DNA of 64,000 nucleotides, from positions 27,501 through 91,500 of the forward strand of contig JACYXH010000705.1 of NCBI GenBank assembly GCA_026745465.1. The letters are read 5' to 3'. The position numbers were made by a program, and so were the translations under genes. The notes beneath the pieces are model-generated. The model saw nothing but the letters and a program-made list of their open reading frames with translations, was not told the DNA's origin and did no database searches. The DNA is from Lota lota. Its lineage: Eukaryota > Chordata > Actinopteri > Gadiformes > Lotidae. This document shows, piece by piece, positions 19,843 to 49,200 of the stretch; position 1 is the first letter of the stretch; the number at the start of each line of letters is the position of its first letter.

Positions 19843-20910
19843 AGTCGCCAGTGTCTGCAGCATTGTGTTTTCTTTGTTATATTTAGATATGTTTTTCCTT
19901 CTTTAAAGGTAGCAGGGAGGCCAGGGCGGGCAGTGGGAACGTGGATGTCGGGTTCTCAGGCTAGGTCAGATGGAAGGAAGAGGGGCGGTTGGGGGGGGTC
20001 TCCCAGAAGACATGACCTCCTCTTCAGTCTCCATCATGTTATTTCCTATTTTTAAAATTGGTGGAGAGAAGACTATGGAACGCAGAACAGTGGCAGAGTC
20101 GCCAGCATTGGAAAATGATAAGGCAGTGACTGGAGCATGGAAGCCCTTAGGGACTGCTATTCTCAGTCCCTCTGTTTTCCATGTGTTCTGCTTTAGAAAG
20201 TCTCCTCTCCTGCGTTGCCGTTTTCCACTCCTCAACACATACTACACTACAGATAAGAGGAGTACAAGGAAAGGCAGACAACGGACAAGGACAGAAATCG
20301 AACTTATGAGACTTCTTCACAACACTTCCTAAAACCCTGTCAAAGCAGACAGGAGTCATTATTGTTGTGAGGTTAAAGACCTCACGCTGGGCTCTGTTAA
20401 CTAAAAATAATAGTTACATTAATGGATAATGAAAAATAATCGTTTGTTGCAGCCGTACTTGCTTGCTTCCTGGTTAATGTAGTGATTTTGAAAGGAACAC
20501 TGACCTTTCAAACGTCCCTGGTCAAGGTCCCAGTGTCGAGGTAGGCCTGCTGCTACATCGACATGTTCCTCGGTGCCAGATAAATACGTGGCTGGTTTGT
20601 TTTGGAGGCTATCCACAGAAATGATGTTCACACTATATTCTTTTGTACAATTACTTCCCCAAGAAGCTATAGTCATTGACTCTTAAACTCTGGTTTTCCA
20701 TTAGACTATATAGTTAGGATAAACAAGTGAGATCCCAGATACATTTGAGTACTTAACAAGTGGGGCATCCCCTCTCTTCCTCTGCGGCCCCATCCCTGTT
20801 CCATGCTTTTCTGTTTAAAGAATGGGATGACTGTCGCACATCTCCGACCGGCCTTCCTGTATTTCCTGCCCGCTTGATTTGCATAGATATTTCCATTCTC
20901 CCAGGGGCAT

Positions 20911-20911
<1 letters not shown>

Positions 20912-20941
<30 letters not shown>
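20912..20941 (+). repeat. Poly-C run, 30 bp
   Basis: An uninterrupted C run in the presumed first intron of the USP6NL-like gene. It is on the sense strand. Confidence 0.9.
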
Positions 20942-20943
<2 letters not shown>

Positions 20944-23159
20944 ACCATGGCTTTGTTTTCACTTCACAGGACGGTTCATGAGGATATGAATTAAAGTTTG
21001 GTCTGACATAGAACTGAACTGAGGTCTGCAGGGTTTGTATCTGATCTGAATGTGGAACTGAACCTTAAACAGAAGCTGCTGTACACTCCACATAAGTGTG
21101 GCTGTGTAATCTGAAGTCCTTTAGATCGCTGGTGAGGAGTCCCAGACATCGTTTTGACATCCACTCCAGGGCTCAGTCTGACCCTACTTTCACATTGGAC
21201 TAGTGCAAACACAATCTCAAAAGTCTGCCTCCCTTCCATGGTTATGTTGGACAGCTTTATTTGAAAAATTGTATTATCTGTTCACATTTGTCTTTTTCTT
21301 CTGTCCTCTTTATTTTTCTGTCTGTCACCCTCTGTCTCATTTTCTTCTATTTGTAGCATCCATTTTTCTTGTCCACTCTGTCAAGACTCCATTAAAACCA
21401 AGAGCTGTAATGCTATCTTTGTCCTTTTCTATTATTTGCATGTTTTTGATTGGATGGTCTGTTCCCCCCAGCACATCCTTGCTCTAAACTGTCAAACCTC
21501 TAAAGATATCCAATCATTCCAGAGACTCCATGAAAAGGAATTCAGATGTACATGCTAGCAAGCAATGTATGTTTTAGGATGGATTGGTGTGGATGCAGAC
21601 TGCATAGCTGCTAAACTGCTCATCACACTTCACATGCCGACGCGTTAGAGAGACCAGTGGGTGTTTTCACACTTATTTTCAATTTATGAAATGGGTTTGC
21701 AGGAAGCATACTCTTAGCAGCATTTCTATATTAAGTTTAAAGCTGAAACAGGATCTTCAATCAGCAAATTGTTGGGTGCGAACATTTGGGGGAAATACTA
21801 TTTGATCATTGTTTTGTATTTGGACATGTGTAGCCATGGGTAACCATTTAATCTTAAATTGCATGTAAAGTCAAGATCATACCATAACTTTCAGTTGATC
21901 TGTTGCCTCGGCCTCTTCCTGACCGCTTTTTTTTTATCAATCTACTCTAATCCCGTGTTTAAATCTGATTGCTTCTTGGATTAGGATTAGCTAAAGACTG
22001 AAGAAGTAGAAATCAGGGATCAAGGGTGGGAAAGTCAGATTTTCTTTACACATTACAATAAACTACAAAGTCATAGCTACACTTGTGTCTTTTTTTTATA
22101 CAATTATTGAATCATAATGCTTAATTGAAGGTCCTCAATGTGTTGCTTGCAGCCATGGTAGTACTTGTCCTTCTGGGTTCACGCTAACTTGAGAATAGGA
22201 AGCCACGTGTTACATCCTGCAAGCAGCTGAACTATGAGAAGCTGTCAATTAAAGCTGCTTCACATTGTCGCACTTCACTTGCATCTCTACTAAAGGGATG
22301 TGCTCCGTCTGCTTAACGGATGGCATTTGGATCATTTTGATATAGGGATGTCAAAGCATGTTTTTGTGCACAGTGATACAGATGTGAATCTTTGCTCCTC
22401 CTCTCCCCTAGACAGTAATGTTCTTTATTGCAGTCATACATATGACTAGGTTCCAATATTATGACACAATTCAAAATCACAGAATAATGTCATCATTCCC
22501 ATCAGTGGATATCACATTAATCACACAGTTAAAATGAATAACCGTTGAGTGACTTCTTGGAAGCTGGATCTAATTCCAAACTCTACATTTGGTAACCGTA
22601 ACACAAGCCATGTGCTTGTCCCTTTCTGTGTGGTTCTGCCTTGGGTCGCCATCTGCACCAGCGCTATTACTGTGTTGGACACCAACCAGTTTCCACTTAG
22701 GAGACGTGTGCTACTGCCCACTCGGTCTCCGTCATGGCCGTTAACACGGTGTTCCTCCTCCTCCTCCACCCTGTTTTTGCAGCTTTAACCACCGTGCCTT
22801 GCCGTCTGCGTAGACCCCACACTAAGCAAGCCATTCAAGGCTTCTCCGAATAGACATGACGGGAAACCTCTGTGAATGCAGGGACTACTTTTGCCGCTGA
22901 CTCTGCATACAGTAAGCAGAGCCCTGTGTTCACGAGCTGGCCGCTGTGTTTTCTTACCTCACTGTTTTCTGGCTGAACATGCTTAGTCTGAGGCAGCTCA
23001 GCCACACCAGGGGTCTGACTCGTTGTTTGGGAGGAAACGGGGAGCTCCTGAGACAAACTGAGCTTCCCGCTCAGGGTGGGCTCACCCGTAGCCTGATCCG
23101 ATGGACTAGGCCGTCCAAATGAGCTCCCTCGTCACAACGCGCTGCCATGATTTTATAAG

Positions 23160-23395
23160 GAGGTTCTTTAGTTGTTATTGCACAAGTACGATGCACAAAA
23201 TGAGAACTCTGCATTTAACCCATCACTAAGGAGCAGTGGGCAGCCACAGTGCAGCGCCCGGGAACCAACTCCAGGGCTACTGCCTAGTGCCTGGGTCAAG
23301 GGCCCCGGCAGGAGTAGTAACCCAACACCAGAGGAAATCCACGTGAACACGGGGAGAACACACAAACTCCACACAAAATAAATTGTTTGGCTGTA
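23160..23395 (-). repeat. SINE-like repeat, minus orientation
   Basis: Its minus strand contains ggctgcccactgctcc, then gatgggttaaatgcagag. These words are shared with the SINE at 32974-33226. It extends into the familiar fish-repeat text about a header line and an aaactccacaca end. No tRNA head was found, so it is a 5'-truncated or tail-sharing relative. Confidence 0.65.
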
Positions 23396-24649
23396 CTGTA
23401 TAACGTAGCCGATCATGATTTTTTAATATTATATACGTTGGCTTCGGCTGTAGGATCAGCCTAGGTAGCTCAGAATAATGGGCGGGCTATATGAATTTGA
23501 CAGACGCGTCATGAATGAACTGGCCATCCGTTATGCCTTACTGGTGCCGCTCAGTACATCTCGAAGCAGGAAGCGGTCGACTGGATTCTCAAGAGTGAGG
23601 CCATGTTGACCTTTCACCCTCGCCGTGCAGCACGGTGATTTAAAAAATGGCTTCCAGCCTCTCTAATCCTAAAGCTAAATGAGACAAATGTGTCTCATTT
23701 ATACCAAGAAAGTCCTTGAAGCTGGACCTGCTTGTCTCAACTGTTCCCTCTGCGAGACGGGCGATGTGTCCAAGTCGTGGGTTGAGTGAAGTCATTCATC
23801 TAGATTCTAGATGAATGATTCTATAAATCTTGATCCTAGGTAGATTCTAGAAAGATGTATAGACATATTTTCTTTCAAGATTGTTTCCTTATTCAAATGT
23901 TTTTTTTTTCCCAGCCTTGAAGGCCATTCCATCAAAAGAATTTAGAAAAAAGAAAACACGTCATGTGTACGCCACAGGCAACGCTGGGACGTTGTAAAAG
24001 ACTCGTGGCATTCAAATCATTTTGCTGACAGAGTAACCCAAAATAGTGTGAACTGAAACGACAGAGAAAGGGGAAGTTGAGGAAAGTCAAAGGGCAGAGA
24101 AGAGCAAGCCGAGGTGACACGCTTGTTCCAAGTCTGTTGCAGAGTCCACCTGTCAGAGAGGAGAAGGGCCAGCTGCTCTTTGGAGTGACCGGACACAACT
24201 GCTCAATAGAAATGATGATGAGCAACTTTGCTTTTCCAAAGAAGGACCGTGTGCGTTTCTCAAGTGCTGTACCATCTCTTTTACCAGGCACATGGGGAAG
24301 TTTGTAATGCGGTTTGTATCGTCATACCCTGAATGTACTTTTAAGAGGTTAGGATACACAGAGGTGTTTATTTAATTTTTTTATCACGGTTACATTTATT
24401 CCTCTTTTCACCCTGGCAGATAAAATGCATACAAAAATGCAGCACAAAATAAATCTGAAACTATGTTTGAAAGTGCGTAGGATGGCGTTTCCGACCAGGT
24501 TGGGACAGACTACCAGGCTGGTATTGCCACACACCTGTTGGTCAGGAATGGCAGCAATGCCCAGACGGTGCATTTGGAGCTTGGATGGCCACACGTGTGG
24601 ACAAATGTTAATGAAAGCATCCTTTGTTGTGGGCCTATGTGAGGTCGTT

Positions 24650-24675
24650 CCCCCCCCCCCCCCCCCCCCCCCCCC
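24650..24675 (+). repeat. Poly-C run, 26 bp
   Basis: C run followed by agtactt. It lies in the presumed first intron and resembles the C-run acceptors elsewhere in the window, but no coding exon follows. Confidence 0.9.
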
Positions 24676-26205
24676 AGTACTTCTACATCAGTGGTTAGGG
24701 TTGGGGCACTCGCTCACAGAGGACCCAGTCTAGGAGTGCAGTGCCGTTCATTACCTCTGTAACTGTAAAACCATGGTTTGAATATTTAACCAGGTCAGAT
24801 CTTTCGCCGTACTATGTTTGTGATCATGATCATGATGACGTTATAACAAAAAACGGTAGACTTAATATACTGAATACATACAGATGCTAGTCATTTGGCA
24901 GACGTTTTTCATCCAAAGCAGTCATGCATCTAGTGTCGTTTTATCAGTGGTGTTGTCATTTCACACCTAAATGGTGGGCACGCCACTATTGGTTGACGGC
25001 CACACATAGCATATTGATTGCTATTGATATTCATTGTATCAGAACCACAGGCGTAGCGTCTAGCGTCCTTGATGTCATTCGTTGGTTTACACACAGCCGT
25101 TATGAAGCCTTAGGTGTCACGGTGTGGGTGCCGCCGTTGCCCGAGCGTTTTTCGCAACAAGCAGTGGAAACGATCTATGTTTGGCACAATAAGACCTCTC
25201 AAAATATACAATACGGAGACGCACTAGCCACTGAGATCCTAACCGAACAAAGACAACTGCGGTTGCTTTGTTTTGGGAGAAGGAAATCCCGATTTGCCCA
25301 TTGACTTAGAATGTTAGACTGGTCTTTTTGCATCCTGCCCCCTATAGGCCATTAGATGACCTTCACGTTACTCGCTTTCGCCAGAGCCTCTCGAACAGGG
25401 CTGCCGCTTGAGCAGAAGAGCGTTCTAAGATGCGTGTCTGAAAAATAGGAAGGTGGGGGGGTCGGGGGTGGGGGGGGGAGGAGAGGAGAGGAGAGGAGGT
25501 GAGCAATGGGGCAAAGCAAGCTTTCCGCTCTGAACCTTTTGCTCTGACAGTTGGTGAGCGACAATGTTCTCGGTGGCTGAGACCGCCGGACTAGAGGGGG
25601 GTGGGTGGGGGGGGTGGGTGGGTGGGTGGTGGAGCCTTCTGAAGAGGAAGGAGGGGGCGGCGGTGAGGGTTTCTGATGACTGTGCCTCTTCCTGTGGGAT
25701 TTTTTTCTTTTCTGGCGATGATGTCATGCTAAGCGACACACAAAGCAGCTGCGTGTGTAAACAGTCGCGGAGGGACTGATGTACACACATCCACATGGGA
25801 TGAACTGATTAGGTGCGCATCTCAAGTGCGAGCGTGTGAACTGTGCACATGAGCACTTTGACTTGAAGTATGTTTGTATCTACTCCCTCTCCTCTCGGTG
25901 AAAGCCCGGGATACAGTTTATAACCAAGAGTGAGTTGCGTTAGTTTGGCTCGTGAGTGTAATTTCGCTTTCTCACATGCCTATGTGAGGATGTGAAGGAC
26001 ATAGTATAATGTTTGGCCATTCTTGATGAGAGTTAAATGTAGCTTTTTGAGTATTGTTAGTCTGTTGGTTTTCCCTTTGGAGAGAACTCTTTGGCTAATA
26101 ATTAATAGTGTAACTTATTTGGAGTTGAAATGGAAAGTCATGCATCACTACCCGTTGTCTTGATCTGATTGCGTGATTGATCTGTCTTTTCCACCAGAGT
26201 CTGAC

Positions 26206-36767
<10,562 letters not shown>

Positions 36768-39260
36768 GGTCAATCTCGGGGCCGGACATGAATGTTGGTG
36801 GTTTTTTTTTGGTCTTTCTCTGAAAACAGCAAGCTTTACAAATCGATTGGTTCCTGTTCAAAGAACGTTGTTCATTTGGGAACAGGTTAAGGGCTCAAGT
36901 ATGGCAAGTATTTTTTGGTTTTGGTTTAGAATATTCATTTTGTGTCAAATAACTTCTTTATTTTTTCTCACTAGGTTCGTACATCGTTGTACGGTTCTTC
37001 CATCTATTCTGAGGGCAGTTTTTAACTTTTGTACATTCTTTCACTTGAACTTAAATCCTATTTAAAAACCGTTGTCTTTTTGTTACTCGTCATAGACACA
37101 GACGCCGCAAGTACATCAGCGTGTACAGTCGGGTTAGTATGTTCAACAGAATGTGGTTTTCCTTACACTGGAACAAGGAACTCCCACACCAGCCTCAGTA
37201 TTCACCCAATAACGTCAATTATCTTGCTTCTCTTTTTTTATTTATAAATGGTAACAACAAAGTGTCTTAACATGAGCACAAGGAGAAAAGAGTAGCACGC
37301 CTTAGCTCTAGGGGTTGGGAGAATCTTCACTTGCTGGGCCCACAGCGAACACTTTGACGGAAGTCACGTTTGTGTCGTTTAACAGAGCTGGCTCGCAACA
37401 ACAGCGTTTCGACACTTTGCTCCACATCTCACGTTTGGTGACTTGGTATCTGCACGCAGATGAACACATCTACTGCCGAATTAAACGGCTGCTCGAGTGG
37501 GTCGACGGAGTTCACGGCTGCACTTAAAATATGCAACATCAAACAGGAAGTCCTGGGTGTGCCCCTGTTGCAATAGATCGAGTAGATGGAACGTCAACCC
37601 ATGTTTCATGACCATGGCAGTTTCTTTGTTTGGGCTTCATCTTGTCCTGCTTGTTTTATTTATATCATACCCTCTTAACAGCCAAAGTGCTACTCTTCAG
37701 GACCCATGGCAGCGTTAAAGTGATATAGTTGGTGTTATGTAAATGTGGGGCAGGCCTATGCAGTGGTAAGAGTAGGGGTACACTGAGGAATGGATGAACA
37801 CCGGTCAAATTTGGATGTCCATTACCACGTACCCTGTAGCGTGTCCTTTCAATGTACAGAACCGTAGCGCCATCTAGTGGTTGAAAGAGGCACACGTCGG
37901 CCCTCTGCCCTCTGCCCTCTGCCCTCTGCCGTTGTGGATGTGTTATTCTTTTAAAGGGCATGTTTAAACGAAGCGCTGATAGGCAACACCGACTCTCACA
38001 CACTTCTGTGCTCAGAAGGTGCACACGGCAGGAATATCAATGGGACATATATTGTATATACATGGTACTTGGTGCTATACATGGTGCCATAGACTGTTCA
38101 TTTCCACAACGAATCCAAACGAATTGAAAACATTTCAGTTCATAACATAAGCCATCACAAGCAATGTCTAACTATGAGAAATGGAAGTTCAGCCATGACA
38201 TGTAAATGGTTCTGTTACTTGAATTGCTTTCCGTGCACATTAGCTTTGCTTGACTTTTTTGACTCCACACCAAATCCTTTGAGCCAATCAGTCGCTTCAA
38301 CTGCAGCGAATGACAAACGTTTAAGAGTGATGTTGATGTGTGACTTTGGCCAGGTGAGCAAGTTTGCTTTAAGTCTGCTGTACAGTGTGTGTGGTTGTAT
38401 TTATCGTGCCCAAACTTGCAAAGATGTCATATGAACTGTATTGGCTGCATTCTTTCCTTCCCACAGACGCACAAACGGTAGAGTCTCATGTTTATTGCAC
38501 TTCAAGTATTATATACTAAACATTACTTCCACCTCTTTCATTTGACAAATATATAGTTAGGATATATGAGGAAAGGCATTTCAATATTAATATAATCTGA
38601 ACATCGTCAGAGATTCCTTTTCATGAGGTATGCCTTTACCGAAGCCTCGTAAGGGCCTGTCTGGAGAAAGTGCAGTTGTTGAAAAAAGGAGGAAGGTCAA
38701 GGTAATTCTCTTTGGTAAAATATCAGTTCCGTTAAACATTTGTCTATATCAATCATGTCTCGTCTGCATTATTCATTCATTATTCTCATCTGTTCATGCA
38801 TTATCATGAATGAGTTGTGAATAACACATGACCTGCGTCATGTGAGAAATGAAGAAATTGATAATTTATGAAAAAGGCAGTATTGGCATTATTTACCTGT
38901 GTTTAAAAAACAACAACAGCATCACATAACTAGTGTTATTTAGCACAGAACGTCCTGTAGTGCATCATCCTAAGTGTTTGGCGGGCACAGGAAACCCAAC
39001 ACAAACATATTTTTCAACCCAGTTTGGTAAAATACACCAACCATGCACATGCTGGCTTGGGTCTTGCCCAGTTGCACCAGTTAGGATCTGGCCAGGGGTT
39101 GGTGCTAGTGCTAGGGGTTGGTGCTAGTGCTAGGGGTTGGTGCTAGGTACTAGGAGTTGGTACTAGGTGCTAGTGCTAGGGGTTGGTGCTAGGTACTAGG
39201 AGTTGGTGCTAGGTACTACGAGTTGGTACTAGGTGAGGGACAGGAGTCGTGGAGCAGCGG
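36768..39260. other. Convergent 3' region of USP6NL-like and uevld
   Basis: No coding exon is recognised. An ATTAAA at 37480-37485 (plus) and a minus-strand AATAAA at 38491-38496 are possible poly-A signals; neither is compelling. A heptamer (ccctctg) is repeated four times near 37901-37930. The end of the region is the uevld 3' flank with a ctaggggttggtg repeat. Confidence 0.4.
39090..39237. repeat. Short tandem repeat in uevld 3' flank
   Basis: Interleaved units gtgctagtgctaggggttg and gtgctaggtactaggagttg recur about seven times, ending 24 bp from the uevld stop codon. The array would therefore lie in the 3' UTR. Confidence 0.8.
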
Positions 39261-44832
<5,572 letters not shown>

Positions 44833-44969
44833 CTATTAGCTACTTTAAACGCTCTGACAATGGAAGCGTGTGGGTCAACAACGGGCACAGCGTTGATTTA
44901 ACCGTCCGAGTCACACGACAACTTCCGCAAACTTTTGTTTATGAAAGGGGCGTTTCCTCCACGGAGGGA

Positions 44970-45009
44970 CACGTGACGCGCCAGGCCGTCGAAGAAATGA
45001 CGTCACGTG
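44970..45009 (-). promoter_or_regulatory. E-box/CRE cluster upstream of uevld
   Basis: A cacgtg at 44970-44975 (followed by ac) and a composite tgacgtcacgtgg contain a perfect CRE (tgacgtca, 44998-45005) overlapping a second cacgtg (45004-45009). They lie 140-180 bp before the uevld ATG. CACGTG flanked by TCA/GAC is the type of site bound by USF and by MiT/TFE factors. The use of the sites is inferred. Confidence 0.45.
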
Positions 45010-46231
<1,222 letters not shown>

Positions 46232-49200
46232 TCACAGCTTTTTCCTCTTGGCCTGTCGCTTGATCTCATCTTCTTCTCGTCTCTCCTCCTCCAGATCTTC
46301 CTGGACAGCCATTCTCAAACTACCGAATCACACAAACACACAGTTAGTTTACAAACACACAGTCTACAAACACAGTCAAGTCTACCAACACACAGTCTAC
46401 CAACACACAGTCTACAAACACACAGTCTACCAACACACAGTCTACAAACAAGTCTTACAGCATTCCGACAACGCATTCTCATTGGTATTATGTAGAACAT
46501 GGACGACCTAGATCTATCTAGAGCAGGTTTCACAACCTTTTACACATCCACACACGGCTCAAGTCACCCTTCACCGACACCAAACCAGAAATGTTAACCT
46601 TAAGGTTAAACCAGTATCATCGTTAATGTTGCTGTAGCCTAGGGGTTCAAAATGGATTAATGTTTCTGCTCATAAAGTGCCATTGAACCTAAAATCGCCT
46701 TTTTTGGTTTCAAACGTGTTAGTATGTCTTCTTTGTCATTGAACATTGTATTCTATGCCAATTTATCATTTGGTTAATAAAATAAATACCGTAATTTAGA
46801 GAAGACGGGTGTAAGAGCCTATGTCTTAGCCAGTCTCCGCCAACCAGTTTGTGAACGTTCTGCTCTGAACTCCATTCCCATTCTCCTCGTGGCGTCAAAG
46901 GGTATTTTTAGGAGGGACGGCAAAGCCGGCAGAGTACGCCCACGGCAAGGTGTGTATGGATCGTATCGGAAGGCTGCTTCCGACAGAGGGTTCATCTTCT
47001 CGGGACACTTTGACGGCACAGTGTGCGGCAGATTTGATGTACAACGCCGCTCAGTACAACTCTCGTACTCACCGGGTACTAGCTAAATGTATGTATCACA
47101 GAGTTGGCGTGAGCTGTAATCATGGGGATAACATCTCTCCCTGGAACTCTCAGCCCAAATCATAGTTTGCCAATTTGAGCTGAAACCGCGGGTCGACCTA
47201 CACTTGAACAACAACCGACATATCCAATATTGACTCAGCACGGACGCAAACTCACCTCCTGGCTTCTTCCTTCTGCAAGTCTTTCCAGCTGCTCTCCATA
47301 AACCTCAGGGCGTAGTCGCTCTCCTCCTTGTATCTGGGGAGAGCACAACACGCCCGTTACCGACGCACAATACCAGGCCACCAGGTTCATTACGCAAGGT
47401 GCTCAGACCAACAGCTGTAGACACTCATCATCAGGACCAAAGCGGTGCTTACTTGGTGCGGTCGTAGCCGAAGATTTCCCTGATGTGTTTGGAGACCTCC
47501 TCCTGCTCGCCGTCCTCGTTGTCGATGAAGTCGTCCATCTCAGAGTCGTACTCGTCCTCCTCATCCTCGTACTTCCGCTTGTAGGCCGACGTGATCGGCG
47601 GCAGCGCTGGGGCTGCACGGACAACGGCGCTCGTTTTAAACACGCGTTACCGGGACTAAACGAGGAGGACAGCTGTGCTAAATGTAAAACGCTGCGCTGA
47701 CACAAGCCAACGTTCAGGGAACAATGTTGAAAGGTTAACCGACATAATTGTATGTCGCTTTGGATAGAAGCTAAATGCTACATGACTAAGTGTCGAGCCA
47801 ATGTAAGTGTTGTACAACCAACACCACACTGAACGTACAGAGGTTGAAGCAGACACCGTTTACAGATCGAATGAAGGCCAAGGCTACAACACGATGCTGA
47901 AGTTCATTCAGACTGACAACACAGACAACCACTTAACCTAAAAACATTTCAGTCACCTGTTTTTCACACTCACAGCAAAAGCCACAATTTAAACACACAA
48001 GAATGTTCCCCAACAGCCTCCATACCTGAGGGCCTCGCACTAGATCCATACGGCACGGCCGCTGGTCTTCCTGCCATTCCAGGCCTCTGTGGCATGCCTG
48101 GTCTAGGAGGTCCACCTGGTCTAGGAGGTCCACCAGGTCTAGGAGATCCACCAGGTCTAGGAGGTCCACCAGGTCTAGCTCCACTCACGGAAATTGTCTC
48201 AGAGACCACGGTGCACTTGGGTCTCCCAGGACCCGAGCCGGGGTTGAGGGCGGGTCTGCCTGGGGCCTGCCCTGCGTTCCCCGGTCGGCCGAGGGCATTC
48301 CCAGGTCTAGCCCCGCCTTGAGAGGGACCCTGGAGACCACTTCCTCCAGGTCGGGCTTGTGCCCCACCCCCGGTCCTGCCCCCCTGGGGTACACCACCAG
48401 TTCTACCCCCCTCGGGAACACCCCCATTCCTAACCCCCTGGGGAACCCCCCCAGTCCTGCCCCCCTGGGGAACCCCCCCAGTCCTGACCCCCTGGGGAAC
48501 CCCCCCAGTCCTGCCCCCCTGGGGAACCCCCCCAGTCCTGCCCCCCTGGGGAACCCCCCCAGTCCTGCCCCCCTGGGGAACCCCCCCGGGTCTCACAGGA
48601 GGGTTGCCCCCAGGTCTGGGCGGGCCACCAGACGAAGGCCTCATGACTCCACTGTTTGGTTTCCCCATGGAGTTAGCTCCAGGTCTAACTGATTCACCCT
48701 TTCGTACCTTACTGTCCACACTGGGAGGGGCTCCCTTCAGCGAGCTCCCCTGGCCTGGTCTGGGTGGCCCGGAAGTCTGAGGCTGAGGTCTTTGGCCGGG
48801 TGTTCGTGAAGTGGGATTGGGTCCTGGTCGTCCTTGAGGTAATGAGGAGTTACCCTTCCTGGAGCTAAGGTCACTTGTGGTGCTGGATTTGGGGCCGGGC
48901 AGTGACCTGGAGGTCGGCTTGACCTGAGAAGGTGGTCCTCTGGAAGGGACTTTGTTGGCTAAGGCACCTGAAGGATTAGACAAACTAGTCTTGGGTCTGT
49001 CTCGGTCGCTTTGCGAGCTCTTGGGTCTGTCTCTATCTCGCTCCTTGAGAGAAGACTTCGAAGAAGAACTATGGTCCCTGGCGTCCGTCGATATCGATTT
49101 TGAACTCTTGCCGGACCCGTTGGACACCACAGACTTCTCTGAAGAGCTCTTTACCGGCTTTCCGTTTCTGTGCTCCTTTTCTGGAGCACTTTTTCTAGAC

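Noticed and set aside
25444-25636. G-rich stretch as a CpG-island promoter of the USP6NL-like gene
   Set aside because: It is a purine-rich simple repeat with few CpG and no motif; no donor of the right phase was convincing.
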